From Catellatospora citrea (lineage in GTDB: Bacteria; Actinomycetota; Actinomycetes; Mycobacteriales; Micromonosporaceae): 64,000 nt of DNA. Positions 37,706 to 46,534 of the stretch are shown here, piece by piece. Under the pieces are notes generated by a model. It was not told where the DNA came from and did not search any database. It was given only the letters and a program-made list of their open reading frames with translations. Every line of letters starts with the position of its first letter. Positions within the stretch are counted from its first letter, which is position 1. Both the position numbers and the translations under genes were made by a program. The DNA lies in NCBI RefSeq assembly GCF_003610235.1, contig NZ_RAPR01000001.1, positions 2,170,001-2,234,000 on the forward strand, written 5' to 3'.

Positions 37706-38004
37706 CGGGAGGCGAGCGGGGCGTGCTCGTCGACCGCGTCGTACAGGTCGTGCTCCGGGACGGCCAGCCCGGCCAGCTTCACGACCTGCTCCCGGAAACC
37801 TGGGGTCTGCACGGCCTTGGCGTGCGCCGCCGCGTCGGCCCACTGCACGGTCTCGATGAAGACCTCGGGCTGGCGGCGCGAGCGGTAGAGCTGGCGGCCG
37901 ATGAAACCGGGCTGCTCGCCCATGTACGCCGAGATCTCGTCGAGCACCTGCTCGAACCGCGCGATGTCGCCGTTGACAGTGATCTTGTTGATGAACGTGA
38001 CCAT
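37702..38004 (-). CDS. possible separate ABM monooxygenase from internal start
   Basis: ATG 38004 has GAAGGAG (38012-38018) exactly 7 nt upstream, one of the best ribosome sites in the window, inside the ligase-ABM frame. Translation from it gives a 100-residue free ABM protein (MVTFINKITVNGD ... YDAVDEHAPLASR), the usual length for stand-alone members. Both a fused and a free product are therefore possible. Confidence 0.55.
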   Translation of the reverse strand: MVTFINKITVNGDIARFEQVLDEISAYMGEQPGFIGRQLYRSRRQPEVFIETVQWADAAAHAKAVQTPGFREQVVKLAGLAVPEHDLYDAVDEHAPLASR

Positions 38005-39633
38005 GTGGTCGCTCCTTCGGGTGTGGGCGGCGCCGTGCCGCGCGTGTACGTGGGTGCGCACGTCCCGGCGGCGGGCTTTGCCGTTGGGCGAGCGCGGGAT
38101 CTCCCGCACCAGCTCGATGCCGTGCAGGTGCTGGTATTCGGGCAGGCCCGCGTTGACGAACGCGACGACCTCGTCCGGGCCGACCTGCTCGTCGTCGGTG
38201 ACGACCAGGGCGTATGCGACCGCGCCGCGGTACTCGTGCGGCATGTCGACGACCATGCAGTCGGTCACCGCCGGATGGCGCATGATCACCCGTTCCAGCT
38301 CCACGGGTGAGACCAGCCAGTTGTCGCACTTGAAGACGTCCTTGAGCCGGTCGACCAGGAACAGCGTCCCGTCGTCGTCGAGCCGGCCCACGTCGCCGGT
38401 GTCGAACCAGCCCTCGGCGTCGAACGGGCGCTGCACCCCGTCCGGGGTCAGGTAGCCCGCCATCAGCTGCGGCCCCCGCAGCTGCACCTCGCCGGGTGTG
38501 CCGGCGGGCAGCGGCTGCCGGGTGTCCAGGTCGACGACCCGGCACTCGGTGCCGGCGACGGGCCGGCCGACCGAACCCGCCGACGGCCGGTCGATCCGGT
38601 CGCAGTGGGTCAGCGGCGAGGTCTCGGCCAGGCCGTACCCCTGGATCACCGGGACGCCCAGCCCTGCGCAGAGCCGGGCCGCGGCGGCCGGGGCCAGCGC
38701 GGACCCTCCGGAGAGGATCGCCCGCACCCCCGGCATGCGCCAGGTGGGCAGCCGCGGGTCGGCGGCCATCCGGGCCAGCCGCACCGGCAGGCTGTAGAAG
38801 TGCGTCGCGCCGGTGCGGGCCGCCGTCGCGACGGCCTGCGTCGGATCGGCGTCCGGGCACAGCACCTGGGTCGTCCCGGCGCTGACCGCCGAGTTCAGGT
38901 GCATCGGGTGGTAGGTCGGCAGGTGGTTGAGCGTGACCGTGTCCGGCCCGAGCCCGTGCACTCCCGCCACCTGGGCTGCGTTGTAGACGAGGTTGCGATG
39001 GGAGAGCAGCACCGCCTTGGGCCGCCCCGTGGTGCCGCTGGTGAACTGCAGCACCGCCACCGCGTCCGGGTCGTCGACCGGCGAGTCGAACCGGGCCGAG
39101 CGCCCCGCCGGCGCCCCCGCGGCCGGCACGCAGTGCTCCCCCGGACGGTCCAGGTAGAACACGTGCGCCAGGCGCGGCAGGTCGAGCCGGATGCGCTGCA
39201 GCTTCTCGGCCATGTCGGCGACGCCGACGAGCACCTGCACCCCGGCCGACTCCAGCGCGTACGCCAGCTCCTCCTCGCCCTGCAGCGGGTTGATCACGGC
39301 GCACACGTGGCCCGCCCGCACCGTGCCGTAGTAGGCGACGGCGAAGGCCGGATGCAGCGCGGCGGCGACGCCGACGACGGCGCCCGGCAGGCCCGGCCGC
39401 GACGGCGTCGCGTCCCGCGGGAGCAGCCCGGTGAGCTTGGCGGCGAAGCCGTCGGCGGCCGCGTCGAGCTCGGCGAACGTCATCGCGCGGGACCCGGTCT
39501 GCACCGCGATCCGGTGCGGCGCGCTCACCGCCGCCCGGCGCAGCAGGCCGTCGAGGGTGCCGCCGGAGCGGGCCAGCGCGTCGGCCAGGGCCCGCTCGGC
39601 GGCGACGGCGTCGGCGTCGGTGCTACTGGGCAC
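37702..39633 (-). CDS. acyl-CoA ligase fused in frame to an ABM monooxygenase domain
   Basis: 643 residues. Residues 1 to about 525 are an AMP-forming acyl-CoA ligase: VLQFTSGTTGRPKAVLLSH (195-213), IQGYGLAETSP, GWFDTGDVGRLDDDG, DRLKDVFKCDNWLVSP and the final REIPRSPNGKARRRDV with its catalytic Lys. Residues 544-643 are an antibiotic-biosynthesis monooxygenase domain (ferredoxin-like; cofactor-free oxidation of anthrones to quinones in ActVA-Orf6/TcmH types). The linker reads through a complete ribosome site and ATG (38018-38002) with no stop. The ligase could activate a starter or a shunt acid. GTG 39633 follows GAGGAG and overlaps the aromatase stop by 11 nt. Confidence 0.85.
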   Translation of the reverse strand: MPSSTDADAVAAERALADALARSGGTLDGLLRRAAVSAPHRIAVQTGSRAMTFAELDAAADGFAAKLTGLLPRDATPSRPGLPGAVVGVAAALHPAFAVAYYGTVRAGHVCAVINPLQGEEELAYALESAGVQVLVGVADMAEKLQRIRLDLPRLAHVFYLDRPGEHCVPAAGAPAGRSARFDSPVDDPDAVAVLQFTSGTTGRPKAVLLSHRNLVYNAAQVAGVHGLGPDTVTLNHLPTYHPMHLNSAVSAGTTQVLCPDADPTQAVATAARTGATHFYSLPVRLARMAADPRLPTWRMPGVRAILSGGSALAPAAAARLCAGLGVPVIQGYGLAETSPLTHCDRIDRPSAGSVGRPVAGTECRVVDLDTRQPLPAGTPGEVQLRGPQLMAGYLTPDGVQRPFDAEGWFDTGDVGRLDDDGTLFLVDRLKDVFKCDNWLVSPVELERVIMRHPAVTDCMVVDMPHEYRGAVAYALVVTDDEQVGPDEVVAFVNAGLPEYQHLHGIELVREIPRSPNGKARRRDVRTHVHARHGAAHTRRSDHMVTFINKITVNGDIARFEQVLDEISAYMGEQPGFIGRQLYRSRRQPEVFIETVQWADAAAHAKAVQTPGFREQVVKLAGLAVPEHDLYDAVDEHAPLASR

Positions 39634-40555
39634 GGGCCGGCTCCTCGGCGTACGCCTGCGCGTGGCGCAGCGTCTGCAGCGAGTTGGTGCTGAGCACCCG
39701 GCGCAGGTAGCGGCGGGCGTCGGCGACCGTGGTGTCGTCGCCGAGCAGGTTCAGCGCCGACGGCTTGATGGTGGCCGTGTGCCGGGCGTGCACGGTGACA
39801 CCCTCGGGCGTCTCCACGAAGTGCCAGTGCCCGGTGTGCGCGTCGAGCAGCTTCGGCAGGCCGATCTGCTTGTAGATGATTTTGTGCGGCAGGCAGACGC
39901 GCACCGAGCGGGTGGTGTGCGCGCGGCCCTCCGGGGTGACCGTGTCCATGTCGAAGAACTGCACGCCGGGCTGGTCCTCGGTCATCGACAGCGCGGTGAC
40001 GTGCGGGACCCGCTCGGGCCACTTGTCGGCCGCGTACAGGAACTCGTAGACCTGCTGCGGCTGCCCGGCGATGAACAGCGGGTCCTCGAAGGAGATGACC
40101 AGCTGCTCCAGCTCGTCCCAGCGCTCGGCCAGGCCCTTGACCCGGGACACGATCTCCTCGGCGCCTTCGAGCTGCGCGGCGGCGGCGTCCGCGCCCGCGT
40201 CGCCCGGCACGGCGGTCACGGTCACCGTCAGTTCGGCCTCGCAGGCCTGCTCGCCCTGCGGCGCGAACGTCCACTCGGTGCGCACCGACACCAGCGGCGC
40301 GGCGCAGTCCCGCTGCTCGGTGACGACCCGCAGCCCGGCCCGGTCGACCGTGCGGGTGGTGCTCCACTGGCGTACGGCGTCGCCGTCCAGCGCCCACCAG
40401 CGCACGTTCGCGCCGTCGGCGTCCGGCTCGGCGTGCACGCCGTCCGGGAAGAACTGCGGCCAGTGCCGCAGGTCGTTGATGATCTCGAAGGCGACCGCGG
40501 CCGGCGCGGCGATCTCCGCGCGCTGGGTCTCGGTGTACACCTTGTTCTTGGACAT
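39623..40555 (-). CDS. di-domain polyketide aromatase/cyclase
   Basis: 310 residues made of two START/Bet v1-like domains (about 1-150 and 155-300). The first contains AAVAFEIINDLRHWPQFFPDGVHAE, the second VYEFLYAADKWPERVPHVTALSM; both match the cavity helices of type II polyketide aromatase/cyclases. It folds and dehydrates the first ring. Di-domain enzymes usually serve C9-reduced chains, yet no ketoreductase gene is in the window. ATG 40555 follows GAGGAG. It is the first gene of the minus arm, facing the SARP gene across a 295-nt divergent region. Confidence 0.9.
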   Translation of the reverse strand: MSKNKVYTETQRAEIAAPAAVAFEIINDLRHWPQFFPDGVHAEPDADGANVRWWALDGDAVRQWSTTRTVDRAGLRVVTEQRDCAAPLVSVRTEWTFAPQGEQACEAELTVTVTAVPGDAGADAAAAQLEGAEEIVSRVKGLAERWDELEQLVISFEDPLFIAGQPQQVYEFLYAADKWPERVPHVTALSMTEDQPGVQFFDMDTVTPEGRAHTTRSVRVCLPHKIIYKQIGLPKLLDAHTGHWHFVETPEGVTVHARHTATIKPSALNLLGDDTTVADARRYLRRVLSTNSLQTLRHAQAYAEEPARAQ

Positions 40556-40850
40556 CGGCGCTCCTCTACGGGCCGGGATGGGGATTTCGGCCGCACGCGG
40601 TCGTCCGCGGCGAACCGGTCTGCCATGAACCGTGACAGCCGGCCACTTGAGGACCGGTGGAAACCGGCTTGAATGCGCAGGTCAAGCCACCACGCCGCGA
40701 TCACCGACGGTTGGCCGCCCTGGCCGCCGGCCGCTGCAGAAAGATCGTCACCAGTTCCGCCGAATGGGACAGATCGCCCCTCGCGAGCACTAATAGTGGT
40801 GGAGGCGGCTTTCGCACATCGCGAGCGCGACGAGCCATTCGGGGGTGGAC
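40556..40850. other. divergent regulatory region of the polyketide cluster
   Basis: 295 nt between the aromatase and SARP genes with no supported ORF. It holds the minus-oriented TCAAG repeats (40644-40672), one plus-oriented TCAAGCC (40682-40688), an inverted CTCGCGAG/CGCGAG pair (about 40778-40824) and a CACTA-A-TAGTG dyad near 40788, which may overlap the SARP promoter. Confidence 0.5.
40644..40672 (-). promoter_or_regulatory. candidate SARP-binding repeats for the minus arm
   Basis: On the minus strand TCAAGCC (40672-40666) and TCAAGTG (40650-40644) are 22 bp apart, with TCCACCG (40661-40655) at the 11-bp mid-point. Heptamers at 11-bp steps in one orientation are the hallmark of SARP operators, and they point towards the aromatase gene. 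Confidence 0.55.
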
Positions 40851-41708
40851 ATGCAATGTCGAGTACTCGGCCCGCTGGATGTACGCAGCGGCGGGGTGTC
40901 GGGTGACCTGACCGCGCCCAAACCGCGCAAGGTGCTGGCGCTGCTGCTGATCCACGCCGACCGGGTGGTGCCGATCGACCTGCTCACCACCGAGCTGTGG
41001 GACGACGAGCCGCCCGCGAGCGCGCTGACCACGCTGCAGACCTACATCCTGCAGATCCGGCGCATGCTGGCCCGCACCTGCGGCATGGACCCGGCCGCGG
41101 TGGCCCGCGAGCTGCTGGTCACCCACGCCGACGGCTACCAGCTGCACCTGGACGGCGCCTCGCTGGACCTGCACGAGTACCAGCGGCTGGCCGACCAGGG
41201 CCGCCTCGCCCAGCTCTGCGGCGACCGGGTGCACGCCTCGCGGCTGCTCGGCGCGGCGCTGGACGTGTGGCGTGGCTCGGCGCTGGTCGACGTGCGGCTC
41301 GGACCGGTGCTGCGGGTCGAGGCGCAGCGCCTGGAGGAGGCGCGGCTGGCCACCTGGAAGCAACGCATCGACGCCGACCTGGAGTTGGGCCGCCACCGCG
41401 AGATCCTGGGCGAGCTGGGCTGCCTGGCCGCCCGTCACCCGCTGCACGAGGACCTGCAGGCCCAGTTCATGATCGCGCTGTACCGGGCGGGCCGGCGCAC
41501 CGACGCCCTGGACGCCTTCCGCCGCCTGCGCGAGGTGCTCATCGGCGAACTGGGCCTGGAGCCCTCCCGCCGCATCCAGCGCGTGCAGCACGCCATCCTC
41601 ACCGCCGACCCGGTGCTGGACACCGCCTCCGCCCTGGACACGGCCTGGACCTGGGAGTCCGGCTCCGCCGGGGCCGAGCTGGTCGCCGCCGGCCGCGGCC
41701 CGCACTGA
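40851..41708 (+). CDS. SARP family pathway activator
   Basis: 285 residues of the AfsR/DnrI/RedD/ActII-4 type. The N-terminal OmpR-like winged helix (about 1-95: [62 protein letters not shown]) is followed by the bacterial transcriptional activation domain (about 100-250: [45 protein letters not shown]). It binds direct repeats next to -35 boxes and recruits RNA polymerase. ATG 40851 follows GGGGG with 5 nt spacing; a GTG two codons earlier is less well placed. It should activate both arms of the cluster. Confidence 0.93.
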   Translation: MQCRVLGPLDVRSGGVSGDLTAPKPRKVLALLLIHADRVVPIDLLTTELWDDEPPASALTTLQTYILQIRRMLARTCGMDPAAVARELLVTHADGYQLHLDGASLDLHEYQRLADQGRLAQLCGDRVHASRLLGAALDVWRGSALVDVRLGPVLRVEAQRLEEARLATWKQRIDADLELGRHREILGELGCLAARHPLHEDLQAQFMIALYRAGRRTDALDAFRRLREVLIGELGLEPSRRIQRVQHAILTADPVLDTASALDTAWTWESGSAGAELVAAGRGPH

Positions 41709-41721
41709 TCCGGCCGATTTC

Positions 41722-41739
41722 TCAAGCAGGGCTCAAGTC
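41722..41739 (+). promoter_or_regulatory. candidate SARP box upstream of KS-alpha
   Basis: TCAAGCA (41722-41728) and TCAAGTC (41733-41739): two direct heptamers at 11-bp spacing, about 50 nt before the KS-alpha ATG in the 80-nt gap after the SARP gene. They match the minus-arm repeats. Confidence 0.6.
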
Positions 41740-41788
41740 GGCGCGGAGGACGCTCGACGAAGGTCCACCGACCCCGCAGGAGGCGTCC

Positions 41789-43057
41789 ATGCATCGACGT
41801 GTCGTGATCACCGGATTGGGCGTGGTGGCGCCGGGCGGCATCGGCGCCAAGGCGTTCTGGGAGCTGCTGACCTCAGGACGCACCGCGACCCGCACCATCA
41901 GCTTCTTCGACCCCTCGCCGTTCCGCTCCCAGGTCGCCGCCGAGTGCGACTTCGACCCGGCCGCACACGGCCTCACTCCCGCGCAGACGATCCGGATGGA
42001 CCGTGCCGCGCAGTTCGCCGTCGTCGCCGCGGCGGAGGCCGTCGCCGATGCCGGCCTGGAACTCGCCGAGCTGGACCCGTACCGGGTCGGCACCGTGGTG
42101 GGCAGCGCGGTCGGCGCGACCATGAGTCTGGAGCGCGAGTACGTCATCGCCTCCGAGCACGGCCGGCGCTGGCTGGTCGACAACGCGCACACCTCGCCGC
42201 ACCTCTACGACTACTACGTGCCCGGCTCGTTCGCGGCCGAGGTGGCCTGGTCCATCGGCGCGGAGGGCCCGGCCGCGGTGGTCTCCACCGGCTGCACGTC
42301 CGGGTTGGACGCGGTGGCGTACGCGGCCGAGCTGATCCGCGAGGGCAGCGCCGACGTGGTGGTCGGCGGGGCCAGCGACGCGCCCATCTCCCCGATCACG
42401 GTGGCCTGCTTCGACGCCATCAAGGCGACCACGCCGCGCAACGACGACCCGGCGCACGCGTCCCGGCCGTTCGACAACAGCCGCAACGGTTTCGTGCTCG
42501 GCGAGGGCTCGGCCATGTTCGTGCTGGAGGACTTCGAACGGGCCCGCCGCCGCGGCGCGCCGGTGTACGCCGAGATCGTCGGCTTCGCCTCGCGCTGCAA
42601 CGCCTTCCACATGACCGGGCTGCGCCCCGACGGCCGCGAGATGGCCGAGGCGATCCGCAACGCCCTGGACACGGCCAGGATGGACCCGACCGCGATCGGC
42701 TACGTCAACGCGCACGGCTCGGGCACCAAGCAGAACGACCGCCACGAGACGGCCGCGGTGAAGCTGGCGCTGCGCGAGCACGCGTACGCCACCCCGATGA
42801 GCTCGATCAAGTCGATGGTCGGGCACTCGCTCGGCGCGATCGGCGCGATCGAGGTGGCCGCCTGCGCGCTGGCCATCACCAACGGCGTGGTGCCGCCCAC
42901 GGCCAACCTGCACGAGCCCGATCCCGAGTGCGACCTGGACTACGTGCCGCTGGAGGCCCGTGACCGGCGGCTGGACGCGGTGCTGTCGGTGGGCAGCGGG
43001 TTCGGCGGCTTCCAGAGCGCGATGCTGCTGGCCCGCCCGGAAGGAGACGCCCGATGA
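41789..43057 (+). CDS. type II polyketide ketosynthase alpha
   Basis: 422 residues; with KS-beta and ACP it builds the poly-beta-ketone. The nucleophile is Cys169 in [13 protein letters not shown]. The catalytic histidines are in [13 protein letters not shown] and [14 protein letters not shown], and [11 protein letters not shown] ends the thiolase fold. ATG 41789 has GGAGG 5 nt upstream. It is followed by KS-beta with an ATGA overlap and preceded by a SARP-type operator. Confidence 0.97.
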   Translation: MHRRVVITGLGVVAPGGIGAKAFWELLTSGRTATRTISFFDPSPFRSQVAAECDFDPAAHGLTPAQTIRMDRAAQFAVVAAAEAVADAGLELAELDPYRVGTVVGSAVGATMSLEREYVIASEHGRRWLVDNAHTSPHLYDYYVPGSFAAEVAWSIGAEGPAAVVSTGCTSGLDAVAYAAELIREGSADVVVGGASDAPISPITVACFDAIKATTPRNDDPAHASRPFDNSRNGFVLGEGSAMFVLEDFERARRRGAPVYAEIVGFASRCNAFHMTGLRPDGREMAEAIRNALDTARMDPTAIGYVNAHGSGTKQNDRHETAAVKLALREHAYATPMSSIKSMVGHSLGAIGAIEVAACALAITNGVVPPTANLHEPDPECDLDYVPLEARDRRLDAVLSVGSGFGGFQSAMLLARPEGDAR

Positions 43058-44295
43058 ACGCGCAGGGCGAGCAGAGGGCCGACGCGCCCGTGGTCACCGG
43101 CCTGGGTGTGGTCGCCGCGACCGGACTGGACGCCGAGACGTACTGGAAGGCCGCCCTCGACGGGCGCAGCGGCATCGGCCGCATCGGCCGCTTCGACCCG
43201 GCGCAGTACCCGTCCCGGCTGGCCGGGGAGATCCGCGACTTCGACCCCGCCGCCCACCTGCCCGATCGGCTGCTGGCGCAGACCGACCACGTGACCCGGT
43301 TCTCGCTGACCGCGGCGGCGCAGGCCCTCGCCGACGCGGCCGTGGACCCGGCGGCGCTGGGCGACTACGACATGGGCGTGGTGACCGCGAGCTCGGCCGG
43401 GGGGTTCGAGTTCGGGCAGAAGGAGCTGGAGAAGCTGTGGTCCAAGGGTGGTGACCACGTCAGCGCGTACCAGTCGTTCGCCTGGTTCTACGCGGTCAAC
43501 ACGGGGCAGATCTCCATCCGGCACGGTATGCGCGGCCCCAGCGGGGTGCTGGTCACCGACCAGGCCGGCGGGCTCGACGCGATCGGCCAGGCGCGCCGCC
43601 ACCTGCGCGCGGGCACCGCGCTCGCGATCACCGGCGGCGTCGACGGCTCGCTGTGCCCGTGGGGCTGGATCGGCCAGCTCGCGACCGGCCACATCAGCGA
43701 GTCCGACGACCCGGCGCGCGCCTATCTGCCGTTCGACCGGGACGCCGACGGGTTCGTGCCGGGCGAGGGCGGGGCGATCCTCGTCGTCGAGCAGCGCGAG
43801 GCCGCCGAGCGCCGGGCCGCGCCCCGGGTGTACGGCGAGATCAGCGGCTACGCCGCCACCTTCGACCCGGCCCCGGACCGCGGCCGCCCGCCGGGCCTGC
43901 GCCGCGCGATCGAGCTGGCGCTGGCCGACGCGGGCTGCCCGGCGGCGGAGATCGACGTCGTCTTCGCCGACGCGGCCGGACTGCCCGAACTGGACCTCGC
44001 CGAGGCCGAGGCGCTGAACGGGGTGTTCGGCGCCGGCCGGGTGCCCGTCACCGCACCGAAGACGATGACCGGGCGGCTGGCCGCGGGCGCGGGCGGCCTG
44101 GACGTGGCCACCGCCCTGCTGGCGCTGCGCGACCAGGTCATCCCGCCGACCGTCAACGTCGGCACGCTCGCCGACGGCTGCCGCGACCTGGACCTGGTCC
44201 TCGACGCCGCCCGGCCCGCGCCGCTGCGCCGCGCACTGGTCCTGGCCCGCGGCATCGGCGGCTTCAACGCCGCGGTGGTGGTCACCGCCGCGTAG
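43054..44295 (+). CDS. type II polyketide ketosynthase beta (chain length factor)
   Basis: 413 residues. It pairs with KS-alpha and helps set chain length. The position of the active-site Cys is Gln170 in [11 protein letters not shown], the diagnostic change of chain-length factors that generates the acetyl starter from malonyl-[31 protein letters not shown] and [13 protein letters not shown] complete the fold. The ATG overlaps the KS-alpha stop (ATGA). Chain length cannot be told from the sequence by eye. Family A palindrome 2 follows instead of an ACP gene. Confidence 0.97.
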   Translation: MNAQGEQRADAPVVTGLGVVAATGLDAETYWKAALDGRSGIGRIGRFDPAQYPSRLAGEIRDFDPAAHLPDRLLAQTDHVTRFSLTAAAQALADAAVDPAALGDYDMGVVTASSAGGFEFGQKELEKLWSKGGDHVSAYQSFAWFYAVNTGQISIRHGMRGPSGVLVTDQAGGLDAIGQARRHLRAGTALAITGGVDGSLCPWGWIGQLATGHISESDDPARAYLPFDRDADGFVPGEGGAILVVEQREAAERRAAPRVYGEISGYAATFDPAPDRGRPPGLRRAIELALADAGCPAAEIDVVFADAAGLPELDLAEAEALNGVFGAGRVPVTAPKTMTGRLAAGAGGLDVATALLALRDQVIPPTVNVGTLADGCRDLDLVLDAARPAPLRRALVLARGIGGFNAAVVVTAA

Positions 44296-44301
44296 TCGGT
44301 A

Positions 44302-44368
44302 GAAGATCGCCGTTTGGCGCCAGAACCCGAGGTCAGACCAAGGGTTCCGGCACCAGACGGCGATCTTC
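44302..44368. repeat. extragenic palindrome, family A copy 2
   Basis: 67 nt, outer arms GAAGATCGCCGT (44302-44313) / ACGGCGATCTTC (44357-44368), continuing with mismatches to CCAGAACCC / GGGTTCCGG. The centre holds GGTCAGACC, also present in copy 3. It probably ends the KS operon or separates it from the oxidase gene. Confidence 0.8.
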
Positions 44369-44509
44369 GTGTGTGCGGGACGGCCGGTGCGCCTGTTTGC
44401 CGAGGTGGTGGTGGACGGTTAGGTTGGCGGGGTTCCTGGCATTTTGGACAAAACGGGCCTATGTGCCGCTCGCCAGGTCCTCCGACATCGGCGACCGAAG
44501 GGTGCAGCG

Positions 44510-46453
44510 ATGCCTTCCCGACGACAACTTCTGAGCACCGGACTGCTGTCCGGCGCGGCGGTCTTCCTACCCTCCCCGGCGGGCGCGGCCCGGCCCGCGG
44601 CCACCGCGGCAGCCGTGGGCAGGCTCGACGCCTCGAAGATCCACAAGTACAAGACGCGGCTGCCGATCCCGGCCGCCATGCCGGCGATCTCCACCAGCGG
44701 CAAGGCCGACCGGTATGCCGTCGAGGTGCGCCAGTTCCGCCAGCAGATCCTGCCGCCCGGCATGCCGCAGACCGCGGTCTGGGGATACGGCTCCGCCGCC
44801 CACCCGAAGACGTTCGGCTACCCGGCCCGCACCATCGAGGCCACCGCCGACCGCCCGGTCGAGGTCACCTGGATCAACGGCCTGGTCGACGCCAAGGGCC
44901 GGGCCCGGCCGCACCTGCTGCCGGTGGACCCGACCCTGCACTGGGCCAACCCGGCCGGCGGCGTCGGGCACCAGGACATGCCCGCCGACTTCAGCGGCAC
45001 GCCCGCGCGCTACACCGGCCCGGTGCCGATCGTGACGCACGTGCACGGCGCGCACGCGGCCGAGGAGGCCGACGGCTACCCGACGGCCTGGTACCTGCCC
45101 GACGCTCCGCTGCCGCGCGGCTTCGCCGCCACCGGCTCGGACTTCGCCGCGATGCGGGAGAAGGCGGAGAGCTACGGCCCGCGCTGGAAGCCCGGCCAGG
45201 CCGTGTTCCGCTACGACAACGACCAGTCCCCGGGCACGCTGTGGTATCACGACCACGCGCTCGGCATCACCCGGCTCAACGTGTACGCGGGCCCGGTCGG
45301 CTTCTACCTGATCCGCGGCGGCGAGCAGGACCTGCCCGCGGGCACGCTGCCCGGCCCCGCGCCGGGCCCCGACGACCCGGACAACACCCGGTACTACGAG
45401 ATCCCGCTGGTCATCCAGGACCGCTCGTTCCGCACCGACGGCTCGCTGTACTACCCGGACAGCCGCAGCCAGTTCCACGACGCGTTCGCCGGGCCGTACG
45501 TGCCGGCCAGCGACATCGCCCCGATCTGGAACCCGGCGTACCTCGCCGACACCATCGTGGTGAACGGCCGCACCTGGCCGCAGCTGGCCGTCGAGCCGCG
45601 CCGCTATCGGTTCCGGCTGCTCAACGGCAGCAACTCCCGCTCGCTGATCCTGAAGATCGCGGCCGGCGCGACCGCGCCGCGACCGGCGTCCGCGGAGGTG
45701 CCGTTCTGGCAGATCGGCTCCGACGGCGGCTGGCTGCGCGAGCCGGTGCAGCTGGAGCAGCTGCTGCTCGGGCCCGGCGAGCGGGCCGACGTGATCGTCG
45801 ACCTCACCGGGCGGCCCGAGGGCACCGAACTGTTCGTCATCAACGAGGCCCCGGACGTGCCGTACGCCGCCGGGGTGCTCGGCACCGACTACCAGCCGGC
45901 GAACCTCGCCACCACGGGCCAGGTGATGAAGCTGCTGGTCGTCCCGCTGCGCGGCCAGGACACCAGTGTGCCGCCCGAGCACCTGACCCTGCCCGCCGCG
46001 CCGAAGCTGCCCGACTCGGCGGCGGCCTGGCGGGTGCTGCTCGACGACCTGCCGTCGGCGACGCTGACCGGGGTGAACCACCGCGTCGCGACGCTCGGCA
46101 CGGTCGCGCCGGACCGCACCCAGACCCCGCTGCGCTGGCACGACGCCCCGACCGAGAAGCCGGTGCTGGGCCGCAGCGAGACCTGGGAGATCCTCAACTT
46201 CACCGACCACTCGCACACGGTGCACCTGCACCAGGTGCAGTTCGAGGTGGTCAGCCGGCAGCCCTTCGGCATCCCGCCCAAGCCCCGGCCCGCCGAGGCA
46301 TGGGAATCCGGGCGCAAGGACACCGTGCTCACCCACTCCGGCGAGGTGACCCGGGTCAAGGCCGTCTTCGACCGCCCCGGCCGCTTCGTCTGGCACTGCC
46401 ACATGCTCGAACACGAGGACAACGAGATGATGCGGCCCATCCTCGTCGCCTGA
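44510..46453 (+). CDS. Tat-exported multicopper oxidase (CotA/bilirubin-oxidase-like)
   Basis: 647 residues from ATG 44510 behind GAAGGG. The N terminus PSRRQLLSTGLLSGAAVF is a twin-arginine signal, so the folded enzyme is exported. All copper motifs are present: THVHGAH, LWYHDHALG, HTVHLHQVQFEV and WHCHMLEHEDNEMM, with Cys630, His635 and Met640 as type 1 copper ligands. Such enzymes couple one-electron oxidation of phenols to oxygen reduction. Directly after KS-beta, on the same strand, it could oxidise or dimerise the aromatic product outside the cell, which is inference. Copper tolerance is the alternative role. Confidence 0.88.
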   Translation: MPSRRQLLSTGLLSGAAVFLPSPAGAARPAATAAAVGRLDASKIHKYKTRLPIPAAMPAISTSGKADRYAVEVRQFRQQILPPGMPQTAVWGYGSAAHPKTFGYPARTIEATADRPVEVTWINGLVDAKGRARPHLLPVDPTLHWANPAGGVGHQDMPADFSGTPARYTGPVPIVTHVHGAHAAEEADGYPTAWYLPDAPLPRGFAATGSDFAAMREKAESYGPRWKPGQAVFRYDNDQSPGTLWYHDHALGITRLNVYAGPVGFYLIRGGEQDLPAGTLPGPAPGPDDPDNTRYYEIPLVIQDRSFRTDGSLYYPDSRSQFHDAFAGPYVPASDIAPIWNPAYLADTIVVNGRTWPQLAVEPRRYRFRLLNGSNSRSLILKIAAGATAPRPASAEVPFWQIGSDGGWLREPVQLEQLLLGPGERADVIVDLTGRPEGTELFVINEAPDVPYAAGVLGTDYQPANLATTGQVMKLLVVPLRGQDTSVPPEHLTLPAAPKLPDSAAAWRVLLDDLPSATLTGVNHRVATLGTVAPDRTQTPLRWHDAPTEKPVLGRSETWEILNFTDHSHTVHLHQVQFEVVSRQPFGIPPKPRPAEAWESGRKDTVLTHSGEVTRVKAVFDRPGRFVWHCHMLEHEDNEMMRPILVA

Positions 46454-46459
46454 GATCGA

Positions 46460-46506
46460 AGGAAGGGCGCCTTCACATCGCTCCGCGATGTGAAGGCGCC
46501 CTTCCT
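46460..46506. terminator. long hairpin (extragenic family E, intact copy)
   Basis: Perfect 22-bp stem (46460-46481 with 46485-46506; one arm contains GGAAGGGCGCCTTCACATCG) with a TCC loop, between convergent oxidase and hydrolase genes. It should terminate both. A left half of the same element is at 56618-56647. Confidence 0.85.
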
Positions 46507-46534
46507 CACGCCCGACGGGTGCCGAGCTGCGATG

